Shown here in pieces: positions 1 to 5,559 of a stretch of 5,559 nt of DNA. This DNA is from JBDSTZ01 sp039927975 (lineage in GTDB: Bacteria; Pseudomonadota; Gammaproteobacteria; Burkholderiales; Burkholderiaceae_D), in contig JBDSTZ010000151.1 in the NCBI GenBank assembly GCA_039927975.1, positions 1 through 5,559 of the forward strand, written 5' to 3'. A program made the position numbers and the translations under genes. Position 1 is the stretch's first letter, and each line of letters starts with the position of its first letter. The notes beneath the pieces are model-generated. The model saw only the letters and a list, made by a program, of their open reading frames with translations. It ran no database searches and was not told the DNA's origin.

Positions 1-1318
1 GGTCGTCCATCCCGCTTGGCACGTAGATCGCAATCGACTGGGCTTGCAGCATGCGTTCATACATCTGGCCCTTTGCCTCGATGGTGAAGTAGACGGTGTC
101 GGGCCGTACCGGCACCGCCGCCGGCACTTGCGGCGCATGCTGCAAGCGCACCCCGGGCATGGCCGAGAGGACGAATTTGTCGACGTCGTCCGGCGCGCCG
201 ATCTTGAAGCGCAGCGGTACAAGTTCGACCAGTTCGAGTGCCGGAAGGTTCGCCGACACCGCCACGTAAAAGGTGGTTTTGTCGTCGATCTTGCCCGAGT
301 CGAGCAGGCCGGTGTAGTGCGATGGCTTGGTCTCGGCCAGCGCGATGGCGAAGTACTTCGACGAGATCACGGTGTCGACCAGTTCGCGGATGATCTGGTG
401 CAGGCGCGCGAAGGCCGGACCCGGCTCGTTGTGCTGGTAGGCCGGCAGGTCGGCCAGGGTCCAGCTTTTCGAGAACGTCATGAGGGCGCCGGCCACCCCG
501 AGCAGCTGCTCGAACAGGCGTTCCGGGTGCAGCGCCGGATGGTGGAAGTAGTGGCTCAGCGAGGCGTAGGCCGAACTGGCGGTGTGCATCAGCCAGAACG
601 AGGACATGTCGCCGGAGCGAAATTCGATCACGTTGCGGCTCGGTTCGCGGTGGTGGCCCTGCAGCGCGCTGACCTTGGCCTGCAGGGCGTCGAGCAGGCG
701 GCGCAGTTGCAGGTACAGGATCGGCGCGCCGCGGATCGACAGGCTCGGTGGCACGAAGCTCGGATCAAGCTCGAAACCGCCGGTGGCCAGGCGGCGCAGG
801 CGCAGCAGTGGAAAGTGGGTGTAGGAGTCGCGCGGCTCGAATTCGGAGACCAGCCGGACGGTCTTTTTCAGGAAGGCCAGCTGGGCCTGGGCGGCCTGGG
901 TGTAGAGGTCGGGCGTGTCGTGATTGGCCTGCACAAAACGCGCCGCGCTCATGGCCTGACTCGCCTGGCCGGCCTGGCCGAAATTGCCGCCGAAGGGTTT
1001 GAAGGCCGGCAGGGCGGCGTAGTAGGTCACGCTTTGCTGCGGCAGCGGCAGGCCGCTCAGGTCGACCGGTTCGGGCAGGGCGTCGGCGCCGGGCGCCTCG
1101 ACCATCTCGCCGTCCTGGAAGCGCAGCGACAGTTCGAGCAGGCGCAGGGTGTTGTTGGCCAGCGCGTCGCGGTCGATCTGCAGCTGGCCCACGCCCCAGG
1201 CGTAGGGATGCAGCGTCTTGACACTCTCGTGCAGGCGGTGTTCGTGGTACTGGTCCTGCTGCTGGAAATGCTGGGGACGCAGGAACAAGCCTTCGCCCCA
1301 AAGTACTTTGCTCGACAT
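1..1318 (-). CDS. tssK: T6SS baseplate protein TssK (3' end cut by window edge)
   Basis: TssK is a trimeric cytoplasmic baseplate subunit that connects the TssEFG wedge to the TssJLM membrane complex. The minus-strand frame is open from an ATG at 1318 to the left edge, 439 codons. TssK proteins are usually about 445-450 residues, so only a handful of codons should be missing. The N-terminus (MSSKVLWGEGLFLRPQHFQQ) carries the family's hallmark W-x-E-G-x-x-x-x-P-Q-H-F-Q-Q pattern at residues 7-20. The visible end contains SIAIYVPSG, typical of the TssK C-terminus just before its last strand. AAGGA at 1334-1330 (minus strand) is a plausible ribosome binding site, with a rather long 11-base spacer. 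The gene diverges from the tssB operon and probably heads a second T6SS transcript, perhaps with tssL and tssM beyond the edge (inference). No frameshift or internal stop was seen. Identification is firm. Confidence 0.96.
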   Translation of the reverse strand, partial: MSSKVLWGEGLFLRPQHFQQQDQYHEHRLHESVKTLHPYAWGVGQLQIDRDALANNTLRLLELSLRFQDGEMVEAPGADALPEPVDLSGLPLPQQSVTYYAALPAFKPFGGNFGQAGQASQAMSAARFVQANHDTPDLYTQAAQAQLAFLKKTVRLVSEFEPRDSYTHFPLLRLRRLATGGFELDPSFVPPSLSIRGAPILYLQLRRLLDALQAKVSALQGHHREPSRNVIEFRSGDMSSFWLMHTASSAYASLSHYFHHPALHPERLFEQLLGVAGALMTFSKSWTLADLPAYQHNEPGPAFARLHQIIRELVDTVISSKYFAIALAETKPSHYTGLLDSGKIDDKTTFYVAVSANLPALELVELVPLRFKIGAPDDVDKFVLSAMPGVRLQHAPQVPAAVPVRPDTVYFTIEAKGQMYERMLQAQSIAIYVPSGMDD

Positions 1319-1362
1319 GGCGGGGTGGATCCTTTTGTTATCTTCGTTGCAATTGTGCTCGA

Positions 1363-1374
1363 CGGTAATTACCG
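1363..1374. promoter_or_regulatory. Perfect 12-bp palindrome, candidate operator upstream of tssK
   Basis: CGGTAATTACCG reads identically on both strands and lies 44 bases upstream of the tssK start codon. Symmetry of this length is typical of sites for dimeric regulators. On the minus strand it would fall in the 17-base spacer of a weak promoter-like pair, TTGTTT (1380-1375) and CACAAT (1357-1352), where a bound protein could affect tssK transcription. That promoter pair matches the consensus poorly (3/6 and 4/6), so its existence is uncertain. The regulator is unknown. Confidence 0.4.
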
Positions 1375-1454
1375 AAACAATAACATTTCCGGGACCGTTT
1401 GGTAGTTCACACATTTCAATCGTGCGCGCTTGTGCAGAGTGAGAATTTGTGAGA

Positions 1455-1522
1455 TTCAATTGAAAATCATGCCAATTTAAAAATATGATAATGTGGCGCC
1501 TCAGTAAATCTTTCAATTAAAA
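1455..1522. repeat. Two copies of TTCAATTRAAA in the intergenic region
   Basis: TTCAATTGAAA at 1455-1465 and TTCAATTAAAA at 1512-1522 differ at one base and lie 57 bases apart in the same orientation. The first contains the perfect 10-bp palindrome TTCAATTGAA. A shorter TTTCAAT is also present at 1414-1420. The first copy overlaps the putative -35 box and the second lies in the leader of the lipoprotein gene, an arrangement compatible with a repressor or silencer. In AT-rich DNA such short repeats can occur by chance. Confidence 0.35.
1460..1489 (+). promoter_or_regulatory. Sigma70-like promoter for the lipoprotein-tssB-tssC-hcp-tssE-tssF operon
   Basis: TTGAAA (1460-1465, 5 of 6 consensus bases) and TATGAT (1484-1489, 5 of 6) are separated by 18 bases. 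Transcription would start near 1496, giving a leader of about 60 bases before the lipoprotein start codon at 1557. It is the best promoter-like pair I see in the region. It is a prediction from consensus only. Confidence 0.5.
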
Positions 1523-1547
1523 CATTGTTTTCCTGACATTGATTTTC

Positions 1548-1551
1548 GAGG
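1548..1551 (+). promoter_or_regulatory. Ribosome binding site fixing the lipoprotein start
   Basis: GAGG sits 5 bases before the ATG at 1557. An in-frame TTG at 1539 lies upstream of this site and would add six residues (with D and E charges) in front of the signal peptide, so the ATG is the better start. Confidence 0.6.
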
Positions 1552-1556
1552 ACCGC

Positions 1557-2162
1557 ATGCCCCCATTTTTCAACGCGACGCGCTCGCTGGCAGCCACCGC
1601 CTGCGCGTTATCCCTTGCCGCCTGCAGCACCGCACCGGTCGCCCCGCCGCCCACTCCCAAGCTGCAGGATCTGCTGACGCAGGCGGCCCAGGCGGCCGGC
1701 GCCGGCCAGAAGGAGCAGGCCATCAAGCTGTGGGAAAAGACCGCCGTGGCCTACCCGGCCGACAAGGCGCCGTGGGCCAGCATCGCCCAGACCCGTTACG
1801 AGGCCGGCCAATACGGCGACGCGATCGTCAATGCGCAGGAAGTGCTGGTGCGCGACCCCAACGACCAGGTGGCCAACAGCATCATCGCCATCAGCGGCCT
1901 GCGCCTGTCGACCCGCGCGCTCGGTGAATTGAGCCGCCAGAATCACCTGTCCGGGTCCTTGCGCACCGAGTCGCAAGACCTGGCCAAGCTGCTGCGCGAG
2001 AGCCTCGGCGAGACGGTGCTGGTGCCGGTAGCGGCGGCGCCGGTGGTCAAGCCGACGGTGACGGCCGAGCGGCCCAGGGCCACGGTGTCGAAGAAGACCG
2101 GCGGCGCCAAGGCCAGTAACGACGGCGGCTCCAGCGCCGACCCATTCAGCGTGCTGAAGTAA
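1557..2162 (+). CDS. Outer-membrane-type lipoprotein with TPR-like repeats, T6SS-associated (TagM-like candidate)
   Basis: This is a 201-residue protein with a lipoprotein signal peptide: R9 followed by a hydrophobic stretch and the lipobox LAAC, with the lipidated cysteine at residue 23. Ser24 in the +2 position favours outer-membrane sorting. A Pro-rich spacer (residues 27-34) leads into two TPR-like helical pairs, about 38-71 (with GQKEQAIKLWEKTAVAYP) and 72-105 (with YEAGQYGDAI and the typical DPND turn). More helix follows to about 150. The last 50 residues are a low-complexity Ala/Pro/Val/Lys/Ser/Gly tail ending in DPFSVLK. It is first in the operon, 66 bases before tssB. It does not look like TssJ, which is a small beta-sandwich lipoprotein. 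Burkholderia T6SS clusters carry an accessory lipoprotein called TagM near tssB, and this may be its counterpart, but I recall that from memory and cannot verify homology. An envelope scaffolding or assembly role is inferred. Confidence 0.85.
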   Translation: MPPFFNATRSLAATACALSLAACSTAPVAPPPTPKLQDLLTQAAQAAGAGQKEQAIKLWEKTAVAYPADKAPWASIAQTRYEAGQYGDAIVNAQEVLVRDPNDQVANSIIAISGLRLSTRALGELSRQNHLSGSLRTESQDLAKLLRESLGETVLVPVAAAPVVKPTVTAERPRATVSKKTGGAKASNDGGSSADPFSVLK

Positions 2163-2170
2163 GCCGCCCG

Positions 2171-2186
2171 GCGCTTCGCGCTTTTT
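2171..2186 (+). terminator. Weak hairpin plus T-run between lipoprotein gene and tssB
   Basis: GCGC-TTC-GCGC (2171-2181) can form a 4-bp GC stem with a 3-base loop, followed directly by five T (2182-2186). The stem is short for a full intrinsic terminator. It could cause partial termination or protect an mRNA end between the lipoprotein gene and tssB. It may equally be chance. Confidence 0.3.
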
Positions 2187-2228
2187 CATTCAACGCTTCG
2201 ACCATTCGACTACACAGAGGGAAAACAC

Positions 2229-2735
2229 ATGTCCAAAAATGAGAGTGTCCAGAAACGCCTGCAAAAAGTTCGCCCGCCGCGCGTGCAGATGACCTATGAC
2301 GTGGAGATCGGCGACGCCATCGAGAGCAAGGAGCTGCCCTTCGTGATGGGCGTCGTCGGCGACTTCGGCGGCAATTCGGAAGTCGAGCAGAAGCGCCTGA
2401 AGGACCGCAAGTTCGTCGGCATCGACCGCGACAATTTCGACGAGGTGATGAAGGGCGTCGAGCCGCGCGCCGCCTACCAGGTGCCGAACACGCTGGGCGA
2501 GGAGGGTGGCCGTTTCGCGGTCGACCTCAAGTTCGCTTCGCTGGGCGATTTCCGGCCCGAAGCCGTGGTCGAGCAGGTCGAGCCGCTCAGGAAGCTGCTC
2601 GAGGCGCGCACCAAGCTGGCCGACCTGCGCAACAAGCTGGCCGGCAACGACAAGCTCGAAGACATCCTCAACGACGTCCTCCACAGCACTGAAAAACTGG
2701 CCGAACTCGGTCAAGCCAACGCCAAGAAAGACTAA
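2229..2735 (+). CDS. tssB: T6SS contractile sheath small subunit TssB (VipA)
   Basis: TssB pairs with TssC to build the cytoplasmic contractile sheath. The 168-residue length is normal for the family. Family hallmarks are present in order: RVQMTYDVEIGDAIE (residues 18-32), KELPFVMGVVGDF (34-46), FVGIDRDNFDEVM (62-74), and LKFASLGDFRPEAVVEQV (100-117) leading into EPLRKLLEAR (118-127). The C-terminal helical segment NDKLEDILNDVL follows at 140-151. Start ATG is preceded by GAGGGA (2217-2222) with a 6-base spacer. The stop TAA is only 2 bases before tssC, so the two sheath genes are probably translationally coupled, which suits their 1:1 assembly. No abnormal features. Confidence 0.98.
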   Translation: MSKNESVQKRLQKVRPPRVQMTYDVEIGDAIESKELPFVMGVVGDFGGNSEVEQKRLKDRKFVGIDRDNFDEVMKGVEPRAAYQVPNTLGEEGGRFAVDLKFASLGDFRPEAVVEQVEPLRKLLEARTKLADLRNKLAGNDKLEDILNDVLHSTEKLAELGQANAKKD

Positions 2736-2737
2736 TC

Positions 2738-4222
2738 ATGTCCGCTCAATTGAACCAAGTGTCCGCCGCGACGCATACCCAGGAAATGGCCTTGCTCGAC
2801 CAGATCGTCGAACAGAGCAAGGTGGCCAAATCGAGCGTCGAGCACGCGCGCGCCAAGGACCTCATTTCGGAGCTGGTCAGCCAGGTGATGGAGGGCACCG
2901 TGGTGGTCTCCGACAATCTGGCCGCCACCATCGACGCCCGTGTGGCGGAACTGGATCGCATGATTTCGAGCCAGCTGTCGGCGGTGATGCACGCGCCCGA
3001 ATTCCAGAAGCTCGAGAGCAGCTGGACCGGCCTGCATTACCTGGTCAGGAACAGCGCCACCGGCCAGAACCTGAAGATCAAGATGCTCAACGCGACCAAG
3101 AAGGAACTGGTCAAGGACTTCCAGAGCGCGCTCGAATTCGACCAGAGCACGATGTTCAAAAAGGTCTACGAAGAGGAATTCGGCACTTTCGGCGGCGCCC
3201 CGTTCGGCGCCTTGCTGGGCGACTTTGAGATCACCCGCCAGCCGGAAGACATGTACTTCGTCGAGCAGATGTCGCACATCGCCGCCGCCGCCCACGCGCC
3301 GTTCATTTCGGCCGCTTCGCCCGAGCTGTTTGGCCTCGAGAGCTACAGCGACCTTGGCAAGCCGCGCGACCTGTCCAAGGTGTTCGACACGGTCGAATAC
3401 GCCAAGTGGAAGTCGTTCCGCGAGTCGGAGGACGCGCGCTACGTCGGCCTGACGCTGCCGCGCTTCCTGGGCCGGCTGCCGTTCAATCCGCAGGACGGCG
3501 CCACCACCGAGGGCTTCAATTTCGTCGAGGACGTCGACGGCACCGACCACCAGAAGTACTTGTGGTGCAACGCGGCCTACGCCTTTGGCACCAAGCTGAC
3601 CGGCGCCTTCGAGGACTTCGGCTGGTGCGCGGCGATCCGCGGCGTGGAAGGCGGCGGCCTGGTCGAAGACCTGCCGACCCACACCTTCAAGACCGACGAG
3701 GGCGAAGTCGCGCTCAAGTGCCCGACCGAGATCGCCATCACCGACCGCCGCGAGAAGGAACTGTCGGACCTCGGCTTCATCTCGCTGGTCCACTGCAAGA
3801 ACACCGACTACGCCGCCTTCTTCGGCGCGCAGTCGGCGCAGAAGGCCAAGAAGTACCAGTCGGACGCGGCCAACGCCAACGCCGTGCTGTCGGCCCAGCT
3901 GCAGTACATCTTCGCCGTCTCGCGCATCGCCCACTACATGAAGGCCATGATGCGCGACAAAATCGGCAGCTTCGCCGCCGCCGCCAACGTCGAGGACTTC
4001 CTGAACCGCTGGCTGACCCAGTACGTTCTGCTCGACGACAACGCCAGCCAGGAACAGAAGGCCCAGTTCCCGCTGCGCGAAGCGTCGGTGCAGGTGTCCG
4101 AGGTGCCGGGCCGCCCGGGCGTGTACCGCGCGGTGTCCTTCCTGCGCCCGCATTTCCAGCTCGACGAGCTGTCCGTTTCACTCCGTCTGGTCGCGGAGCT
4201 CCCTTCATCGACCAAAGCGTAA
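2738..4222 (+). CDS. tssC: T6SS contractile sheath large subunit TssC (VipB)
   Basis: TssC forms the bulk of the sheath with TssB; after contraction the sheath is recycled by the AAA+ ATPase ClpV (TssH), not seen in this window. Length is 494 residues, as expected. The N-terminal helical region (about 15-50) is where ClpV contact and sheath linker elements lie in studied homologues. Strong family motifs are LESSWTGLHYLV (92-103), FGALLGDFEI (156-165), KWKSFRESEDARYVGLTLPR (223-242) followed by FLGRLPF, and YAFGTKL (281-287). The C-terminus RPHFQLDELSVSLRLVAELP (470-489) is the conserved sheath-core end. The ribosome binding site is weak (AAGAAAG, 2724-2730, inside tssB), consistent with coupling to tssB. 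A long minus-strand open frame across the gene is a shadow of codon bias. Confidence 0.98.
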   Translation: MSAQLNQVSAATHTQEMALLDQIVEQSKVAKSSVEHARAKDLISELVSQVMEGTVVVSDNLAATIDARVAELDRMISSQLSAVMHAPEFQKLESSWTGLHYLVRNSATGQNLKIKMLNATKKELVKDFQSALEFDQSTMFKKVYEEEFGTFGGAPFGALLGDFEITRQPEDMYFVEQMSHIAAAAHAPFISAASPELFGLESYSDLGKPRDLSKVFDTVEYAKWKSFRESEDARYVGLTLPRFLGRLPFNPQDGATTEGFNFVEDVDGTDHQKYLWCNAAYAFGTKLTGAFEDFGWCAAIRGVEGGGLVEDLPTHTFKTDEGEVALKCPTEIAITDRREKELSDLGFISLVHCKNTDYAAFFGAQSAQKAKKYQSDAANANAVLSAQLQYIFAVSRIAHYMKAMMRDKIGSFAAAANVEDFLNRWLTQYVLLDDNASQEQKAQFPLREASVQVSEVPGRPGVYRAVSFLRPHFQLDELSVSLRLVAELPSSTKA

Positions 4223-4239
4223 TACCCTCAAACCACTGA

Positions 4240-4244
4240 AAGGA
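4240..4244 (+). promoter_or_regulatory. Ribosome binding site of hcp
   Basis: AAGGA with a 5-base spacer to the ATG at 4250. It is a better match than the site before tssC, which suits the large amount of Hcp needed relative to baseplate proteins. Confidence 0.6.
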
Positions 4245-4249
4245 ACACA

Positions 4250-4741
4250 ATGGCAATCGACGTCTACCTCCAAATCGACGGTATCAAAGGCGAATCGTCC
4301 GACACCGCTCACAAGGACTGGATCGAGGTCAAGTCGGTCAACTGGCAGGTGCTGCAGCCGAAATCGGCGACCGCATCGACCGGCGGCGGCCACACCGCCG
4401 AGCGCACCGAGCACAAAGACATCGTGCTGTCCAAGCTGGCCGACCTGGCGACTCCTCTGCTGCTGCAGAACTGCTCGTCGGGCAAGACCATTCCAAAGGC
4501 GAAGTTCGAATTCCTGCGCGCCGATGGCCAGGGCGAGCGTATCAAGTACTTCGAAATCGAACTTGAGAATGTCCTCATCAGCAGCGTGGCGCCGGAAGTT
4601 ACCGCCGGCGACATCCTGACCGAAGACGTCTCGCTGAAGTATTCGAAGGTCAAGTGGAAGTACACCCAACAGAAAGTTGGCGGCGGCTCCGGTGGCAACA
4701 CCTCGGGCGGTTGGGATCTGTCGTCGAACAAGACGGCCTGA
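4250..4741 (+). CDS. hcp: Hcp, T6SS inner tube protein
   Basis: Hcp (TssD) forms hexameric rings that stack into the tube inside the TssBC sheath; it is expelled on firing and can carry small effectors in its lumen. The 163-residue protein begins MAIDVYLQIDGIKGES (1-16), the classic Hcp N-terminus, followed by a beta-rich core (KAKFEFLRADGQGERIKYFE at 83-102, IELENVLISSV) and the signature LTEDVSLKYSKVKWKYTQQ (123-141). The end is a Gly/Ser-rich stretch (144-154) and GGWDLSSNK, as I recall from several betaproteobacterial Hcp proteins. No signal peptide and no C-terminal effector domain: this is the plain structural form. The gene lies 27 bases after tssC and ends with tandem in-frame stops TGA TAG (4739-4744). 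Confidence 0.98.
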   Translation: MAIDVYLQIDGIKGESSDTAHKDWIEVKSVNWQVLQPKSATASTGGGHTAERTEHKDIVLSKLADLATPLLLQNCSSGKTIPKAKFEFLRADGQGERIKYFEIELENVLISSVAPEVTAGDILTEDVSLKYSKVKWKYTQQKVGGGSGGNTSGGWDLSSNKTA

Positions 4742-4754
4742 TAGCTGCATCATC

Positions 4755-4760
4755 AAGGGG
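4755..4760 (+). promoter_or_regulatory. Ribosome binding site deciding the tssE start
   Basis: AAGGGG lies 5 bases before the ATG at 4766. An alternative in-frame GTG at 4760 overlaps this purine run and would have no ribosome binding site of its own, so the ATG is preferred. Confidence 0.6.
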
Positions 4761-4765
4761 TGGCG

Positions 4766-5257
4766 ATGAAAGGTTTTACGCCTGGACTGTTTGACCGGCT
4801 GATGGACGTGCCGGTCAGCGGCGCCACCAACGCCACCGTATCGCGCATGTCGATCGAGGACTTGAAGGACTCGGTCGCGCGCGATCTGGAGGCATTGCTC
4901 AATACCCGCACGGTGATCCCCGAGGGCTTGCTCAAGCAGTACCCCGAATGCAGCCGTTCGATCGTCACCTACGGCCTGAATGATTTCGCCGGCCGTTCGC
5001 TCTCGAGCGCCGACGACCGTGCCTTTATCTGCACCTGCCTGGAACAGGCCATCGCGCGCCACGAGCCGCGCCTGCGCAAGGTCAGGGCGTCGCTGGAGAT
5101 TCGCGACGACGCCATCAACCGCCTCAATTTCGCCATCACCGCGCTGCTGGTGGTCAGCTCCTCGCAGGAGCCGGTCAACTTCGACGCGGTGCTGCAGCCA
5201 TCGAGCCTGCACTACACCATCAGCAAGGCGCGCCGCGTCGCGTCTGCGGGAGTCTGA
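4766..5257 (+). CDS. tssE: T6SS baseplate wedge protein TssE (phage gp25-like)
   Basis: TssE is the counterpart of T4 phage gp25 and starts sheath polymerisation at the baseplate. From the ATG at 4766 it has 163 residues, typical of the family. The N-terminus (GLFDRLMD, 7-14) matches many TssE proteins. SVARDLEALLNTR (36-48) is the conserved gp25-like helix and turn, YGLNDF (69-74) is a hallmark, and the HEPRLRKV segment (99-106) carries the Glu-Pro-Arg core motif known to be important in gp25-like proteins. The end is variable. The gene sits 24 bases after the hcp stop and its own stop is 2 bases before the tssF start, with the tssF ribosome binding site inside its last codons. No anomalies. 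Confidence 0.96.
   Translation: MKGFTPGLFDRLMDVPVSGATNATVSRMSIEDLKDSVARDLEALLNTRTVIPEGLLKQYPECSRSIVTYGLNDFAGRSLSSADDRAFICTCLEQAIARHEPRLRKVRASLEIRDDAINRLNFAITALLVVSSSQEPVNFDAVLQPSSLHYTISKARRVASAGV
5248..5252 (+). promoter_or_regulatory. Ribosome binding site supporting a TTG start of tssF
   Basis: GGGAG within the last codons of tssE lies 7 bases before the TTG at 5260. There is no in-frame ATG or GTG nearby that would keep the conserved TssF N-terminus, which supports TTG as the initiator. Confidence 0.6.
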
Positions 5258-5259
5258 GT

Positions 5260-5559
5260 TTGGAACAGCTGTTACCGTATTACGAAAGGGAGCTTGGATT
5301 CCTGCGCCGCTATTCGCGTGAATTCTCCGAGCGCTACCCGAAGATCGCCGGGCGCCTGCTGATCGGCGGCGAAGTGTGCGAGGACCCGCACATCGAACGC
5401 ATGATCGAATCGTTCGCGCTGCTCAATTCGCGCATCGCCAAGCGGCTCGACGACGACTATCCCGAATTTACCGAAGCACTGTTCGAAGTGCTGTATCCGC
5501 ATTACCTGCGGCCGTTTCCATCGTGTTCGATCGTGCAGATGGACTTTCGCGGCGCCGCC
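5260..5559 (+). CDS. tssF: T6SS baseplate protein TssF (5' part only, cut by window edge)
   Basis: TssF forms the baseplate wedge with TssG and TssE and corresponds to T4 gp6. The first 100 codons are visible and the frame is open to the right edge; full proteins are usually about 600 residues. The N-terminus reads (M)EQLLPYYERELGFLRRYSRE, followed by F-S-E-R-Y-P-K-I-A-G-R-L (22-33), the strong family opening. Further hallmarks are DPHIERMIESFALLNSRI (42-59) and YPEFTEALFEVLYPHYLRP (67-85). The start is a TTG, chosen because the conserved sequence begins exactly there and GGGAG lies 7 bases upstream. Coupling to tssE is likely given the 2-base gap. By analogy with other clusters, tssG and tssH probably follow (inference). 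Confidence 0.97.
   Translation, partial: MEQLLPYYERELGFLRRYSREFSERYPKIAGRLLIGGEVCEDPHIERMIESFALLNSRIAKRLDDDYPEFTEALFEVLYPHYLRPFPSCSIVQMDFRGAA

Larger units (their letters stand above)
1319..1556. promoter_or_regulatory. AT-rich divergent intergenic control region between tssK and the lipoprotein-tssB operon
   Basis: This 238-base stretch has no credible gene and is clearly more AT-rich than the coding DNA on both sides. It separates two divergent start codons, so it must hold promoters for both directions. Visible elements are a sigma70-like promoter pointing right (1460-1489), a perfect palindrome CGGTAATTACCG (1363-1374), a palindrome TTCAATTGAA (1455-1464) that overlaps the -35 box, and a second copy of its half at 1512-1522. 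I scanned for a sigma54 -24/-12 pair (GGCAC spaced to TTGC) and found no good match. AT-rich DNA of this kind is a common target of H-NS-like silencers, but binding here is only an inference. Confidence 0.75.

Noticed and set aside
44..1405. Long plus-strand open frame (453 codons) opposite tssK
   Set aside because: The opposite strand encodes a clear TssK. The antisense translation is rich in Arg, Gly, Val and Gln with no recognisable domain, as expected for a mirror frame in GC-rich DNA.
1319..1556. Sigma54 promoter in the divergent region
   Set aside because: Sigma54 controls some T6SS clusters, but no GG/GC pair with the right 10-base spacing in a TGGCAC-TTGC context was found. One near match on the minus strand (GCAC followed by TTGC) has a spacer three bases too short.
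1557..2162. Lipoprotein gene as TssJ or TagJ
   Set aside because: TssJ is a beta-sandwich lipoprotein and this protein is helical with TPR-like repeats. TagJ is a cytoplasmic ClpV/TssB partner without a lipobox.
2732..4153. Long minus-strand open frame (473 codons) opposite tssC
   Set aside because: It is a codon-bias shadow of the conserved tssC gene; the product is repetitive in composition and shows no family motif.
4682..4720. Gly-rich end of hcp as an unusual effector fusion or linker
   Set aside because: The Gly/Ser stretch is followed only by a short GGWDLSSNK end of a kind I recall in ordinary Hcp proteins, and the gene then stops; there is no fused domain.
4205..5212. Minus-strand open frame (335 codons) across hcp and tssE
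   Set aside because: It spans two convincing plus-strand genes and their junction, with no domain signature or plausible ribosome binding site.

Overview
The window is part of a type VI secretion system (T6SS) gene cluster. The DNA is GC-rich, and the genes are tightly packed with mostly ATG starts. The order tssB-tssC-hcp-tssE-tssF, with tssK divergent and a TPR lipoprotein gene next to tssB, resembles clusters of Betaproteobacteria. I would guess Oxalobacteraceae (Massilia, Duganella or Janthinobacterium relatives) or Burkholderia-like bacteria. That assignment is an inference from layout and protein style, not a database result.

Layout: positions 1-1318 hold tssK on the minus strand, lacking only its last few codons, which lie beyond the left edge. 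Positions 1319-1556 are an AT-rich divergent intergenic region. It has a good sigma70-like promoter firing right, a perfect 12-bp palindrome and a repeated TTCAATTRAAA motif. To its right, all on the plus strand, follow a small outer-membrane-type TPR lipoprotein (1557-2162), tssB (2229-2735), tssC (2738-4222), hcp (4250-4741), tssE (4766-5257) and the first 100 codons of tssF (from 5260, TTG start). Gaps between the plus-strand genes are 2 to 66 bases, so one operon is likely. A weak hairpin plus T-run between the lipoprotein gene and tssB could tune read-through.

How the parts work together (established for T6SS): TssE, TssF and TssK are baseplate proteins. TssK also links the baseplate to the TssJLM membrane complex. 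TssB and TssC form the contractile sheath around a tube of stacked Hcp hexamers. Contraction drives the tube and its spike and effectors out of the cell. The lipoprotein is not a core T6SS part; its position and export signal suggest an accessory role at the outer membrane.

No new system is evident. The least understood parts are the TPR lipoprotein and the control region between it and tssK. No effector, immunity, VgrG, ClpV, TssJ, TssL, TssM, TssA or TssG gene is visible here; they would have to lie outside the window.
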